DNA from: DASVWH01 sp036389715
GTDB lineage: Bacteria; Acidobacteriota; Blastocatellia; Pyrinomonadales; Pyrinomonadaceae
Assembly: GCA_036389715.1 (NCBI GenBank)
Contig: DASVWH010000024.1
Span: 1 to 12,025 of the forward strand
Length of the DNA: 12,025 bases
Direction of reading: 5' to 3'
Of this stretch, positions 6,188-12,025 are shown piece by piece (the stretch's first letter is position 1; the number at the start of each line of letters is the position of its first letter). The notes under the pieces are model-generated. The model was not told the origin of the DNA and did no database searches. It was given only the letters and a program-made list of their open reading frames with translations. Both the position numbers and the translations under genes were made by a program.

Positions 6188-7747
6188 ATGAAAAAGTCGC
6201 AGCTTCTGATTATCGTCGTTCTCCTGGCGCTCCTGCTGGCGATTAACCGGCTGACGACCGCAAGCTCTTTCCTCAAGAGCGTTTTCGGCGGCCTGCCCTG
6301 GTACGGCTGGGCGGGCATCAGCATCTTCCTGGTGCTCGTCGGCATCGGCTTTGCGATGAGAGATGCGTGGTGCGCGCGTCGCCTGCTCGAAGAGAGAGCC
6401 GAGCCGCGGCCCGCGTCGAACGATCACAGCATCCAGCTCTCGCCGGAGCTGCTGGAGAAGTACGATCCGGGCGGGCCGGAGTATCCGCACCCGGTGATTA
6501 TCACGGAGCGCTGCATCGGCTGCCAGGCCTGTGTCGAAGCCTGCCCGCACGACGTGCTGGCGATGGTTGACTACATAGCCCTGCCTGTCGCGCGCGACCA
6601 GTGCGCGGAGGACACCTCCTGCCAGATCGAGTGTCCCGTCAATCCAAAGGCGTGCATCGTCGTCAATACGACTAAGCTCATCAAGCCGCGCCCGATTCCG
6701 ACGCGCAACGAGAAATTCATGACCAACGTCGCGGGCTGCTACATCATCGGCGACGTATCCGGCACTCCGCTGATTAAGAACGCCGCCAACGAGGGCGCCG
6801 ATGTCATCTCTCACATCGTCGAGGAATTGAAGACTTCGCCGCCCGAGCCGCGCGCCCAATACGACGTGGCGATCATCGGCATCGGCCCCGCCGGATTATC
6901 CGCAGCCCTCCTGGCCCACGAAAGCAAGCTTCGCTATCTAGGCATCGAGCAGGACAAAGTGCTCGCGACGATAGACGCTTATCCGAAAAATAAGTACGTC
7001 TTCTTCAAGCCCGACGCGATGACCTCGCGCGGCCATTTAGAAGTCACGGGCGCGGGCCAACAGCGCGAGCGGATTCTCGAATCCTGGCTCGGCGCGATGA
7101 CCAGCCGCGGCCTGGTCATCAACGAAGAAGAGAGCTGCAAGGCAGTCGCGCGGGCCGCGGACGGCGACTACTTTACCGTCACGACCGAAAGAGGGCAGAA
7201 GCGCGAGCCCCGCTCATACCGCGCGCGGCGCGTCGTCATTGCCATCGGCAATCGCGGCACGCCGATGAAGCTCGGCGTCCGCGGCGAGGATTTGAAGCTC
7301 ATGAGCGACGGCCGGGTTGAAGACAAGGTGCTCTACAAGCTCTCGAACCCGGAGAATTTCAAGCGCCGGAGGATAATCGTCGTCGGTGGCGGCAACTCCG
7401 CCGTCGAAGCGGCCGTTGACTTAGTCGCCCGGCGCGACGGCGACCGGATCGAGTTCCGCGACCCGGCAGAGCTTAACCAGGTCGCGCTCGTCGTCCGCAG
7501 CGACTTCAAAAACGATCTCAAGTTCAACAACAAGCTACAGGTCTATCACTGCATTGACGAAGGCAAAATAGAGGTCTACTTCGAGACGGCCATCAAGGAG
7601 ATTCGCGCCGACGAAGTGGTCCTGATGAACGCGCGCACCAGGGAAGAGAAGACTACGATTGCTAACGATTACATTCTCGCCCTGATCGGCGGCGACCGGC
7701 CGACCAGATTCCTGGAATCAATCGGCATCAGCATTCCAAAGAGCTGA
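6188..7747 (+). CDS. Membrane-anchored 2[4Fe-4S] ferredoxin - FAD/NAD(P) oxidoreductase
   Basis: 519 residues. Two N-terminal membrane helices (~6-20 and ~40-57) are followed by a ferredoxin module with CIGCQACVEACP at 109-120 and a second set at C139, C145, C149 and C156. A FAD-binding Rossmann motif GIGPAG is at 231-236 and a second dinucleotide motif VGGGNSAVEAAV at 399-410, the order seen in thioredoxin-reductase and YpdA-type flavoproteins. No CxxC redox disulfide sits between them, so it is not a thioredoxin reductase. The segment CYIIGDVSGTPLIKNAANEG at 184-203 looks like the FAD-contacting GD element that normally ends such enzymes, yet here it precedes the first Rossmann fold, and the protein stops shortly after an ALIGGDRPTRFLESIGI-like strand. 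Likely role: exchanging electrons between NAD(P)H and FeS partners at the inner membrane face. It is the last gene of the redox unit. No strong Shine-Dalgarno is visible. Confidence 0.88.
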   Translation: MKKSQLLIIVVLLALLLAINRLTTASSFLKSVFGGLPWYGWAGISIFLVLVGIGFAMRDAWCARRLLEERAEPRPASNDHSIQLSPELLEKYDPGGPEYPHPVIITERCIGCQACVEACPHDVLAMVDYIALPVARDQCAEDTSCQIECPVNPKACIVVNTTKLIKPRPIPTRNEKFMTNVAGCYIIGDVSGTPLIKNAANEGADVISHIVEELKTSPPEPRAQYDVAIIGIGPAGLSAALLAHESKLRYLGIEQDKVLATIDAYPKNKYVFFKPDAMTSRGHLEVTGAGQQRERILESWLGAMTSRGLVINEEESCKAVARAADGDYFTVTTERGQKREPRSYRARRVVIAIGNRGTPMKLGVRGEDLKLMSDGRVEDKVLYKLSNPENFKRRRIIVVGGGNSAVEAAVDLVARRDGDRIEFRDPAELNQVALVVRSDFKNDLKFNNKLQVYHCIDEGKIEVYFETAIKEIRADEVVLMNARTREEKTTIANDYILALIGGDRPTRFLESIGISIPKS

Positions 7748-7798
7748 AGAGGGATTCCCGTCTTCACGCTACGGCGAGAACTCTGCTGCGCAAACAAT

Positions 7799-7838
7799 AA
7801 AGGGCCCCGTACATTCCCATGAATGTACGCGGCCCTTT
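7799..7838. terminator. Bidirectional terminator hairpin between convergent redox units
   Basis: Arms 7799-7816 and 7821-7838 form an 18-bp stem with a single C-C mismatch and a CCAT loop. The outer AAAGGGCC and GGCCCTTT ends give a short T run on both strands; the minus strand continues TTTATTGTTTG. It lies 52 bp after the flavoprotein stop and 43 bp past the lipoprotein stop, which is where a shared terminator is expected. Confidence 0.85.
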
Positions 7839-7880
7839 GCCCCACTGCGCAGCACTGTGCGGCTTTCCGGGTTTTGAGTC

Positions 7881-8435
7881 TTAGGGCTCGTTGCCCAGCT
7901 CAGGCACTGGGCGCTGCATCGAATTATAGATGGAGACGATGGTGTTCAGGTTCTCCTGCGCCACTTTGTTGTTCGGGTCATAACGCAGCGTCCGGCGGTA
8001 ATCGCGCAGCGCGAACTTATAGAGGCTCGGCTGTCCGGCATTGTAGAAGAGATTGGCGCGCTCCAGGTAAGCGGCGGCGGCGGCGAGCTTGTCCGCCTGC
8101 TTCGCGTTCTTCGCCTTCGCTTTGGCTTCCGCCTGTTCGATCTTCTTGTCGAGCGCCGCGGTGTCAGCCGCAGCCTGGCCCGGCGGCGGCGCTGCCGTCT
8201 TGTTGTCCGGCGATCCCGCTGCCTGGCCTCCGTGCGCTACTGAGACGGGCGGCGCGGTCTCTGCTGAAGGCGCGGTCGAATGCTCGATGGAGGACTGCGC
8301 GGGTCTGGAGACGGTCGCGGTCGGTAACGGCGCGGCCGCACCTGCGCCGGAAGGCTCGGGTTGCGGACCAGACGAGCCGCACCCGAGGAGCAGCGCGGAA
8401 GCAATCAACGTCAGCAGAAGAACAAAAAATCGCAT
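7881..8435 (-). CDS. Lipoprotein with Ala/Pro-rich linker and TPR-like C-terminus
   Basis: 184 residues. The N-terminus is a lipoprotein signal: MRFF, a hydrophobic stretch, and a LLGC lipobox at 16-19, so C19 would be lipidated. Residues ~20-95 are low-complexity Ala/Pro/Ser, probably a flexible tether through the periplasm. Residues ~93-120 are a Lys/Ala-rich helix, and ~121-172 hold one TPR-like helical pair with the signature FALRDYRRTLRYDPNN followed by KVAQENLN. No haem site or catalytic motif is present. It is the second gene after the tetrahaem cytochrome on the same strand, 123 bp downstream, and ends just before the shared terminator. It could be a scaffold or assembly factor for the neighbouring cytochromes, but nothing in the sequence shows this. 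No clear Shine-Dalgarno precedes the ATG. Confidence 0.8.
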   Translation of the reverse strand: MRFFVLLLTLIASALLLGCGSSGPQPEPSGAGAAAPLPTATVSRPAQSSIEHSTAPSAETAPPVSVAHGGQAAGSPDNKTAAPPPGQAAADTAALDKKIEQAEAKAKAKNAKQADKLAAAAAYLERANLFYNAGQPSLYKFALRDYRRTLRYDPNNKVAQENLNTIVSIYNSMQRPVPELGNEP

Positions 8436-8472
8436 GCAGAGATTATGTCTTTGTTGCCGCCTTTAGGCAACT

Positions 8473-8510
8473 ACGGCGCGGTCCCGGAGTTGAAGCCGGA
8501 GCCGCGCCGT
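8473..8510 (-). other. GC-rich hairpin between cytochrome and lipoprotein genes
   Basis: ACGGCGCGG at 8473-8481 pairs perfectly with CCGCGCCGT at 8502-8510, and an inner CCGG/CCGG pair extends the stem. No T-tract follows on either strand. It sits within the 123-bp gap of the two-gene unit, where it could weaken read-through or protect the upstream cytochrome mRNA from 3' decay. Confidence 0.5.
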
Positions 8511-8558
8511 CTGACGAAGAAGAAGTGCGGGCTCTGCTTGAGCGCCCTCCCGCTCCTC

Positions 8559-9230
8559 TTAAGATTTCGCTTTATGACAGTCCGTGCAGGTTTGCGGAGC
8601 TTTGAGTTTCGGGTCGCGCTTGCGTGCCGCTTCGTGGCAGGTGTTACAGTTCAGATGATACGCGATCTCGTTGGTCAGCTTGCCCGAAGGCGCTTTGCCG
8701 CTCTCCTTCGGATAGACGATGCTCTTGGGCGGAAACTCGTCCGTCTCTTCCGCCGACGGCTGGAAATGGCAGGCGCGGCATGACTTGACCGGCTCTTTGG
8801 AGGCTTCGAGCTGCTTGGCCGTCAGAGCCTCTTTGCGCTCGAATTTCTTGAGATATTCCTGGCCCTTCGGAGCCGACGGCTGGTCCGTGTGATGACATTC
8901 GATGCAGGCGGTCGCGGTCTTGCCGTCGAGACTGTAAGCCGCGTCCGTGCTGTGCTTGGCGTGGTCGAAGGCTGCCTCCGCCTTCAACTCGCCGGACTTC
9001 GGGTCGTCGCTGTCCTTGGCCAGGATGATGGGCTTGTCCGGCTGTGTCGCGCTCTCGTTGGGCAGGGCTTTCCCGGCCGTGTCAACGGCGTGCGGCGGGT
9101 CAACGCCGTCGAGCAGCGCCGCCGCTTCGCCCCGCGCAACAGCGGCGGCGGGCACGGAGCCCTGGTCCGCGAACATGACCGCCATGTAACCGAGCGCGAC
9201 GAATAAAATAACGAACAACTTTAATTTCAT
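8559..9230 (-). CDS. Class III-like tetrahaem cytochrome c
   Basis: 223 residues. Residues 1-22 are a signal peptide or uncleaved anchor (KLK, then a hydrophobic stretch to MFADQ), exporting the protein to the periplasm. Four CXXCH haem sites lie at C109 (CIECHH), C151 (CRACH), C195 (CNTCH) and C215 (CTDCH). FDHAKH at 88-93 and YH at 191-192 provide extra histidines of the kind that serve as distal ligands in cytochrome c3/c7-type proteins. The 22-105 region is Ala/Asp-rich and probably a linker. The family carries electrons at low potential between periplasmic or membrane partners. AAGGA lies 9 nt before ATG 9230, supporting this start. It is transcribed from a near-consensus promoter and precedes the lipoprotein gene; its 3' end faces the redox operon, suggesting but not proving a shared role. 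Confidence 0.9.
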   Translation of the reverse strand: MKLKLFVILFVALGYMAVMFADQGSVPAAAVARGEAAALLDGVDPPHAVDTAGKALPNESATQPDKPIILAKDSDDPKSGELKAEAAFDHAKHSTDAAYSLDGKTATACIECHHTDQPSAPKGQEYLKKFERKEALTAKQLEASKEPVKSCRACHFQPSAEETDEFPPKSIVYPKESGKAPSGKLTNEIAYHLNCNTCHEAARKRDPKLKAPQTCTDCHKAKS

Positions 9231-9255
9231 CTTGACCCATCCTTAGCAGGCTGTT

Positions 9256-9280
9256 GGCCGAAGGGCGGCCACCGCAGTGG
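9256..9280 (-). other. Small hairpins in the cytochrome 5' leader
   Basis: GGCCG/CGGCC (9256-9260 with 9266-9270) and CCAC/GTGG (9269-9272 with 9277-9280) form two overlapping short stems in the ~125-nt leader, about 26 nt before the start codon. They could affect ribosome access. The stems are short and may be incidental in GC-rich DNA. Confidence 0.3.
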
Positions 9281-9362
9281 TTTAGCGGGAGGAACTCAAG
9301 CCGGTAACGGGAGCGACGGTTGATGAGCACAAGGCCCCTCGGCCAGTAACAACATCAGGCGA

Positions 9363-9391
9363 AATATAGTGGCGCGCGGAATGCTTGTCAA
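9363..9391 (-). promoter_or_regulatory. Near-consensus sigma-70 promoter for the cytochrome-lipoprotein unit
   Basis: The minus strand carries TTGACA (9391-9386), a 17-bp spacer and TATATT (9368-9363): a perfect -35 and a one-mismatch -10 at ideal spacing. Transcription would start near 9356, giving a ~125-nt leader before ATG 9230. It is the best-matching promoter in the window and suggests high, possibly constitutive, expression of the cytochrome. Confidence 0.8.
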
Positions 9392-9452
9392 ACTTTTCCC
9401 AGGGCTGGCGCGCCGCTGAAACCTTCGGCCGCTGCTGTTCGCGCAGATTTTG

Positions 9453-9461
9453 TGCTATTAA
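9453..9461 (+). promoter_or_regulatory. Candidate extended -10 promoter for rnz
   Basis: TGCTATTAA is a TGn extended -10 in an A/T-rich patch; the -35 position holds only TGCTGT. Transcription would begin near 9468, a ~42-nt leader before the TTG start. Motif only. Confidence 0.35.
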
Positions 9462-9509
9462 GATTTCCGCACATATTTCTTCGAGAGAAGCCGAGGGGTC
9501 GAGGGTCAC

Positions 9510-10457
9510 TTGCAGATTACTTTTCTGGGAACGAGTTCGGGTGTGCCGACGCGGTCGCGTAACGTCTCGGCCGTGGCCCTGCGCCTGCCGCAGAGAGGCG
9601 AGGTCTGGCTCTTCGATTGCGGCGAGGGCACACAGCAGCAGTTTCTCAAGAGCGGATTGAGCATCAGCCAGTTGCGGCGCATCTTCATCACGCACATGCA
9701 CGGCGATCACGTCTTCGGCCTGATGGGGCTGCTGGCAACCTGCGGGATGGCAGGCAATCATCAGGGGATAGATGTTTACGGCCCGCCGGATTTACAGGAG
9801 TATCTCGCGCTCTCCGGGAAATACTCGAAGACTCACCTCTCTTATCCGGTCGAAGTTCACACGGTCGAGCCCGGCCCCGTCTACGAAGACGATGAGTTTC
9901 GGGTCGGTTGTGCCGCGCTCAAGCATCGCGTCCCGGCCTTCGGCTATCGCATCACGGAGAAGGATCGCGCGGGACGTTTCGACGTTGAGAGGGCCGCCGC
10001 GATGGGGATTCCGTCCGGCCCTTTATTCGGGAGACTCAAAAGGGGCGAGACGATTACGCTCGATGATGGACGCGAGCTGAACGGCGCGGATTTCTGCGGG
10101 CCGACGCAGAAGGGCCGCCGCGTCGTCTATTGCACGGACACTCTCTACTGCGAGAGCGCGGTCGAGCTTGCACGCGACGCCGACCTCCTGATTCACGAAG
10201 CGACCTATGCACACGTTGACGAGGAGCTGGCTTACAGGGGCATGCACTCGACCTCCGTGATGGCCGCGAGGGTTGCCGCCGAGGCCGGGGTCAGGCAGTT
10301 GATTATGACCCACTTTAGTCCGCGCTATGCTCCGGGCGGACCGCTGGAGCCGAATGAGCTGCTCAGGGAAGCCCGCGTCGTCTTTCCAGAGACGGAGATG
10401 GCCCACGACTTTATGACTGTAGACGTGGCGCGCAATCAACCCCGCGCCGAGCCTTGA
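9510..10457 (+). CDS. rnz: Ribonuclease Z (tRNA 3'-end endonuclease)
   Basis: 315 residues, normal length for the short RNase Z form. This cytosolic zinc-dependent beta-lactamase-fold enzyme removes the 3' trailer from tRNA precursors. Visible motifs are FLGTSSGVPT at 5-14, the metal-binding THMHGDH at 61-67 (H62, H64, D66, H67), H139, D210 in YCTD, GMHST at 244-248, and H268 in MTHFSPRY. GPLFGRLKRGE at 170-180 is the flexible-arm exosite that grips tRNA and distinguishes RNase Z from arylsulfatase-like relatives. The start is a TTG preceded by GAGGG 4 nt upstream and GAGGGG 11 nt upstream; no in-frame ATG is available before the conserved QITFLG strand. It is divergent from the cytochrome unit and appears monocistronic, followed by a hairpin. 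Confidence 0.96.
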   Translation: MQITFLGTSSGVPTRSRNVSAVALRLPQRGEVWLFDCGEGTQQQFLKSGLSISQLRRIFITHMHGDHVFGLMGLLATCGMAGNHQGIDVYGPPDLQEYLALSGKYSKTHLSYPVEVHTVEPGPVYEDDEFRVGCAALKHRVPAFGYRITEKDRAGRFDVERAAAMGIPSGPLFGRLKRGETITLDDGRELNGADFCGPTQKGRRVVYCTDTLYCESAVELARDADLLIHEATYAHVDEELAYRGMHSTSVMAARVAAEAGVRQLIMTHFSPRYAPGGPLEPNELLREARVVFPETEMAHDFMTVDVARNQPRAEP

Positions 10458-10474
10458 GATAGTCCGAACACAAC

Positions 10475-10510
10475 TCAGCGTCTCCCCGACTTTCATCGAA
10501 GAGACGCTGA
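10475..10510 (+). terminator. Hairpin downstream of rnz
   Basis: TCAGCGTCTC at 10475-10484 and GAGACGCTGA at 10501-10510 form a perfect 10-bp stem with a 16-nt loop, starting 17 nt after the rnz stop. There is no U-tract after it, so it may be a Rho-assisted or 3'-protecting hairpin rather than a strong intrinsic terminator. Confidence 0.55.
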
Positions 10511-10535
10511 TGTTGTGGACGTACCTCGACTCTTC

Positions 10536-10650
10536 CGAGTCAGGCGTCTTTCAGAACTCGACGAGTCAACAACCCTCGTTAAAGCTCCGAGTCCATCATG
10601 GTCCGCATTGGACCATTAGTTGAATTGTTTTGCCCGTGCTGAAACGAGTC
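10536..10650 (+). repeat. Repeated CGAGTC hexamers, three at 26-bp steps
   Basis: CGAGTC occurs at 10536, 10562, 10588 and 10645. The first three are exactly 26 bp apart. Local palindromes overlap them: GACTC/GAGTC at 10528-10541 with a 4-nt loop, and ACTCG-A-CGAGT at 10556-10566. The meaning is unknown; it could be binding sites or chance in a short intergenic stretch. Confidence 0.4.
10598..10616. terminator. Short hairpin between rnz and the lmo0937-type gene
   Basis: ATGGTCC at 10598-10604 and GGACCAT at 10610-10616 form a 7-bp stem with a GCATT loop. On the plus strand it is followed by TAGTTGAATTGTTTTG, moderately T-rich. It lies between convergent genes and may terminate either one; evidence is weak. 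Confidence 0.4.
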
Positions 10651-10655
10651 TCAGC

Positions 10656-10802
10656 TTACACCGTGCGGCGTCCGGTCAACAGATTGATAACCAGAACAAC
10701 CAGCGCCACTACGAGCAGCAAGTGAATGAAGCCGCCGCCGATTCCACCGATTGCGCCGATTAACCACAAGACCAGAAGCACTACCAGAATTGTCCACAAC
10801 AT
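10656..10802 (-). CDS. lmo0937-family small membrane protein (DUF5670-type)
   Basis: A 48-residue protein that is too short for common ORF length cutoffs. It starts MLWTILVVLLVLWLIG, continues with a glycine-rich turn (AIGGIGGGFIH) and a second hydrophobic stretch (LLLVVALVVLVINLL), and ends in TGRRTV. Two short membrane helices joined by a Gly-rich loop and a basic C-terminus match the lmo0937 family, widespread tiny membrane proteins of unknown function, often noted next to stress or envelope genes. An AAGGAG Shine-Dalgarno lies 8 nt before the ATG, the strongest ribosome binding site in this half of the window. It converges with rnz. Family assignment is from recognition of the pattern; no molecular role is known. 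Confidence 0.88.
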   Translation of the reverse strand: MLWTILVVLLVLWLIGAIGGIGGGFIHLLLVVALVVLVINLLTGRRTV

Positions 10803-11679
10803 ATCGCCTTCTCCTTGTTAATTGAACCTTTAGAATTCGTTTCCCCCTCGAACCTGCCCGCTTACTTGGCAAAGCGCGTGCCAGCTTTTTCAAGCCGGGC
10901 GTCTCAGCGGCGTAAACAACTTGATTACATCAATTTGGCCCGGCAGGAGAAGCGAATCCGGCCTGCGCGCGGCTCTCACCGGCCGGGTCGCTCTGTATGG
11001 AAACGCGGCGAATCCGGTGTGCCTCTGCTGTCCCAATTCAGTTCGTCACCGCCCGGTCATTGATGTGAACGACGGTTCAATCATACCGGCCTCGCCGGAT
11101 TGCCGGTGCGCACTAAGCGCGCCCTCGCTCCCGGCTTTATGACCGACTGGCGAGCGCGCACAGCCGTTCACGCACGCGGCCGCAGTTGATGAAGACTTAG
11201 CTTCTAAAGAACACACGGCCTGCCTCTCATCACATGCGGTTGAAACACGCTCTGCTCGCTCTTTCAAAGACGCGCTTATTCAGCTCTCCCGAGACTGAAA
11301 ACAGAGTACTCGCGGGCCCTGTTTTTGCGCCTGTAAATGCGTCTCCGGCTGCTCAAGAAATGTATGAAAGCGTACAGACGATTGCCCGCCCGGCTGCTAT
11401 ATTTCTCATCCCCCCACAGACGTGTCTTTCTTCAGTGTTGCCAGCACTAAAATCGTCTTACGCTTATCTCGCGGGCAGCATGAAAGAAGAGTTCTGTTCC
11501 GAGCCGACTGCCGCAGCCGCTCGAAGATTATAGAGCGCTGCCCAAAAATTGATTTTGCAGATTCTGTTTCTATCGGGAACTTTGAGGATTGGTTGAGTAA
11601 GAGCGTGCTCAACGAACTCGCCGGAGCATGATGGCTGAAAAGCCGGGCACTGCACGGCGCAACGAGCAGGGGAGGGTTG
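10803..11679. other. Long stretch without a convincing gene
   Basis: About 880 bp in which short open frames exist on both strands, but none has a Shine-Dalgarno plus recognisable family or good composition. Visible structures are TTGAT-TAC-ATCAA at 10921-10933, a perfect palindrome around a 3-nt centre; GCGAATCCGG twice (near 10951 and 11008); and an imperfect hairpin at 11117-11159 pairing GCGCGC..TCGC with GCGA GCGCGC. No tRNA, rRNA or CRISPR repeat was recognised. It may hold unrecognised small RNAs, decayed genes or regulatory DNA. Confidence 0.5.
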
Positions 11680-11716
11680 GAAGGGTGAGTTTTCACGCAG
11701 GCTCACCCTTCTTTTT
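11680..11716 (+). terminator. Intrinsic terminator hairpin in the leader of the zinc-knuckle gene
   Basis: GAAGGGTGAG at 11680-11689 and CTCACCCTTC at 11702-11711 form a perfect 10-bp stem with a 12-nt loop, followed directly by TTTTT at 11712-11716. This is a textbook intrinsic terminator on the plus strand. It ends 35 nt before ATG 11752 of a co-directional gene, and no convincing protein gene precedes it. It could therefore be an attenuator, or end an unrecognised upstream transcript. Confidence 0.8.
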
Positions 11717-11751
11717 GAGCAGCACATCCATTTCAAGGTAGGGGAAGGAAT

Positions 11752-11940
11752 ATGAACAAGGAAACGAGTCAGGAGAGAGCGAACTTTAAAGTCGAGTGTA
11801 CTTGGTGCGGGACGATCATCAGGAGAACGAGCGCGAAGAACTCTCGCGGCATGTGCCTGAAATGTTATGCGCGGATGTTGACCGAACACACACGCTTGTC
11901 CGAGCAGCACAATGTTTTGCGCTGGGCCAGTGATCGTTAA
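11752..11940 (+). CDS. Small two-CXXC (zinc-ribbon-like) protein
   Basis: 62 residues. Two CXXC knuckles, CTWC at 16-19 and CLKC around 35-38, are separated by a basic stretch (GTIIRRTSAKNSRGM), the arrangement of a minimal zinc ribbon; the C-terminal third is probably a helix. There is no signal peptide or membrane segment, so it should be cytosolic. A purine-rich GGGGAAGGA sits just before ATG 11752, a strong ribosome binding site. Zinc ribbons of this size bind nucleic acid or proteins, but no specific function can be assigned. The upstream hairpin-plus-T-tract at 11680-11716 suggests its transcription may be attenuated. No clear terminator is visible before the window ends, in the A/T-rich tail. 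Confidence 0.75.
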   Translation: MNKETSQERANFKVECTWCGTIIRRTSAKNSRGMCLKCYARMLTEHTRLSEQHNVLRWASDR

Positions 11941-12025
11941 CGAGTGCGAAAGACCGGCGCTTGCGTAGCGGAATACGGCGCGGAATAAAAAGTAAATTGA
12001 ATCTATTAAAAAAACATAGAAAAGC

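Noticed and set aside
6177..6191. Tiny ATG-ATT-GCC-TTA-TGA frame overlapping the flavoprotein start
   Set aside because: Four codons without a Shine-Dalgarno; overlap is likely chance, though translational reinitiation cannot be excluded.
5966..6859. 297-codon minus-strand frame across the cytochrome-flavoprotein junction
   Set aside because: Shadow of two motif-supported plus-strand genes; no ribosome binding site or family.
6188..7747. Calling the flavoprotein a thioredoxin reductase
   Set aside because: It lacks the CxxC redox disulfide between the FAD and NAD(P) motifs and has ferredoxin and membrane modules foreign to that enzyme.
11040..11110. GGTTCAATC near 11074 as a tRNA T-loop
   Set aside because: No matching acceptor, D or anticodon arms can be folded around it.
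11422..11631. 69-codon GTG-started frame ending just before the attenuator-like hairpin
   Set aside because: Its C-terminal part looks moderately protein-like, but there is no Shine-Dalgarno, no recognised family and no codon bias like the neighbours. It could be a decayed gene; not supported as a gene.

Overview
The window is GC-rich and gene-dense for its first ~10.8 kb. It looks like the chromosome of a Gram-negative bacterium rich in c-type cytochromes and in FHA and cyclic-nucleotide signalling. A member of Acidobacteriota (Blastocatellia/Pyrinomonadales type) fits the transaldolase-glucose-6-phosphate isomerase fusion, the small lmo0937-type membrane protein and the multihaem cytochromes. 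That assignment is inference from gene content; there is no rRNA or marker-tree evidence in the window.

Layout: (1) 1-1688, minus strand: the N-terminal 562 codons of a fused transaldolase/glucose-6-phosphate isomerase. A possible 39-residue leader ORF overlaps its start codon by 4 nt. (2) 1689-2067: a divergent promoter region. (3) 2068-7747, plus strand: three consecutive redox genes. The first joins two cyclic-nucleotide-binding-type domains, sixteen cluster-type cysteines in a four-cluster ferredoxin arrangement and a five-helix membrane domain with two HX13H haem helices. The second joins a cytoplasmic FHA domain, one membrane helix and seven CXXCH haem sites. The third is a membrane-anchored ferredoxin-flavoprotein whose FAD-contacting GD segment lies before, not after, the dinucleotide-binding folds. 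(4) 7799-7838: a long hairpin serving as shared terminator for converging units. (5) 7881-9230, minus strand: a four-haem class III-like cytochrome c followed by a lipoprotein, behind a near-consensus sigma-70 promoter at 9363-9391. (6) 9510-10457, plus: ribonuclease Z. (7) 10656-10802, minus: a 48-residue lmo0937-family membrane protein. (8) 10803-11679: about 880 bp with no convincing gene. (9) 11752-11940, plus: a 62-residue protein with two CXXC knuckles, preceded by an intrinsic-terminator hairpin in its leader.

The most interesting part is the 2068-7747 cluster. Read together, the three proteins could form a transmembrane electron conduit: NAD(P)H, flavin and ferredoxin clusters on the cytoplasmic side, two b haems crossing the membrane, then periplasmic c haems. 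It carries two sensory inputs built into the electron carriers themselves: a cyclic nucleotide through the CNB domain and a phosphothreonine partner through the FHA domain. The individual domains are well supported by motifs; the joint pathway, electron direction and physiological acceptor are inference. The convergent tetrahaem cytochrome and lipoprotein are plausible periplasmic partners.
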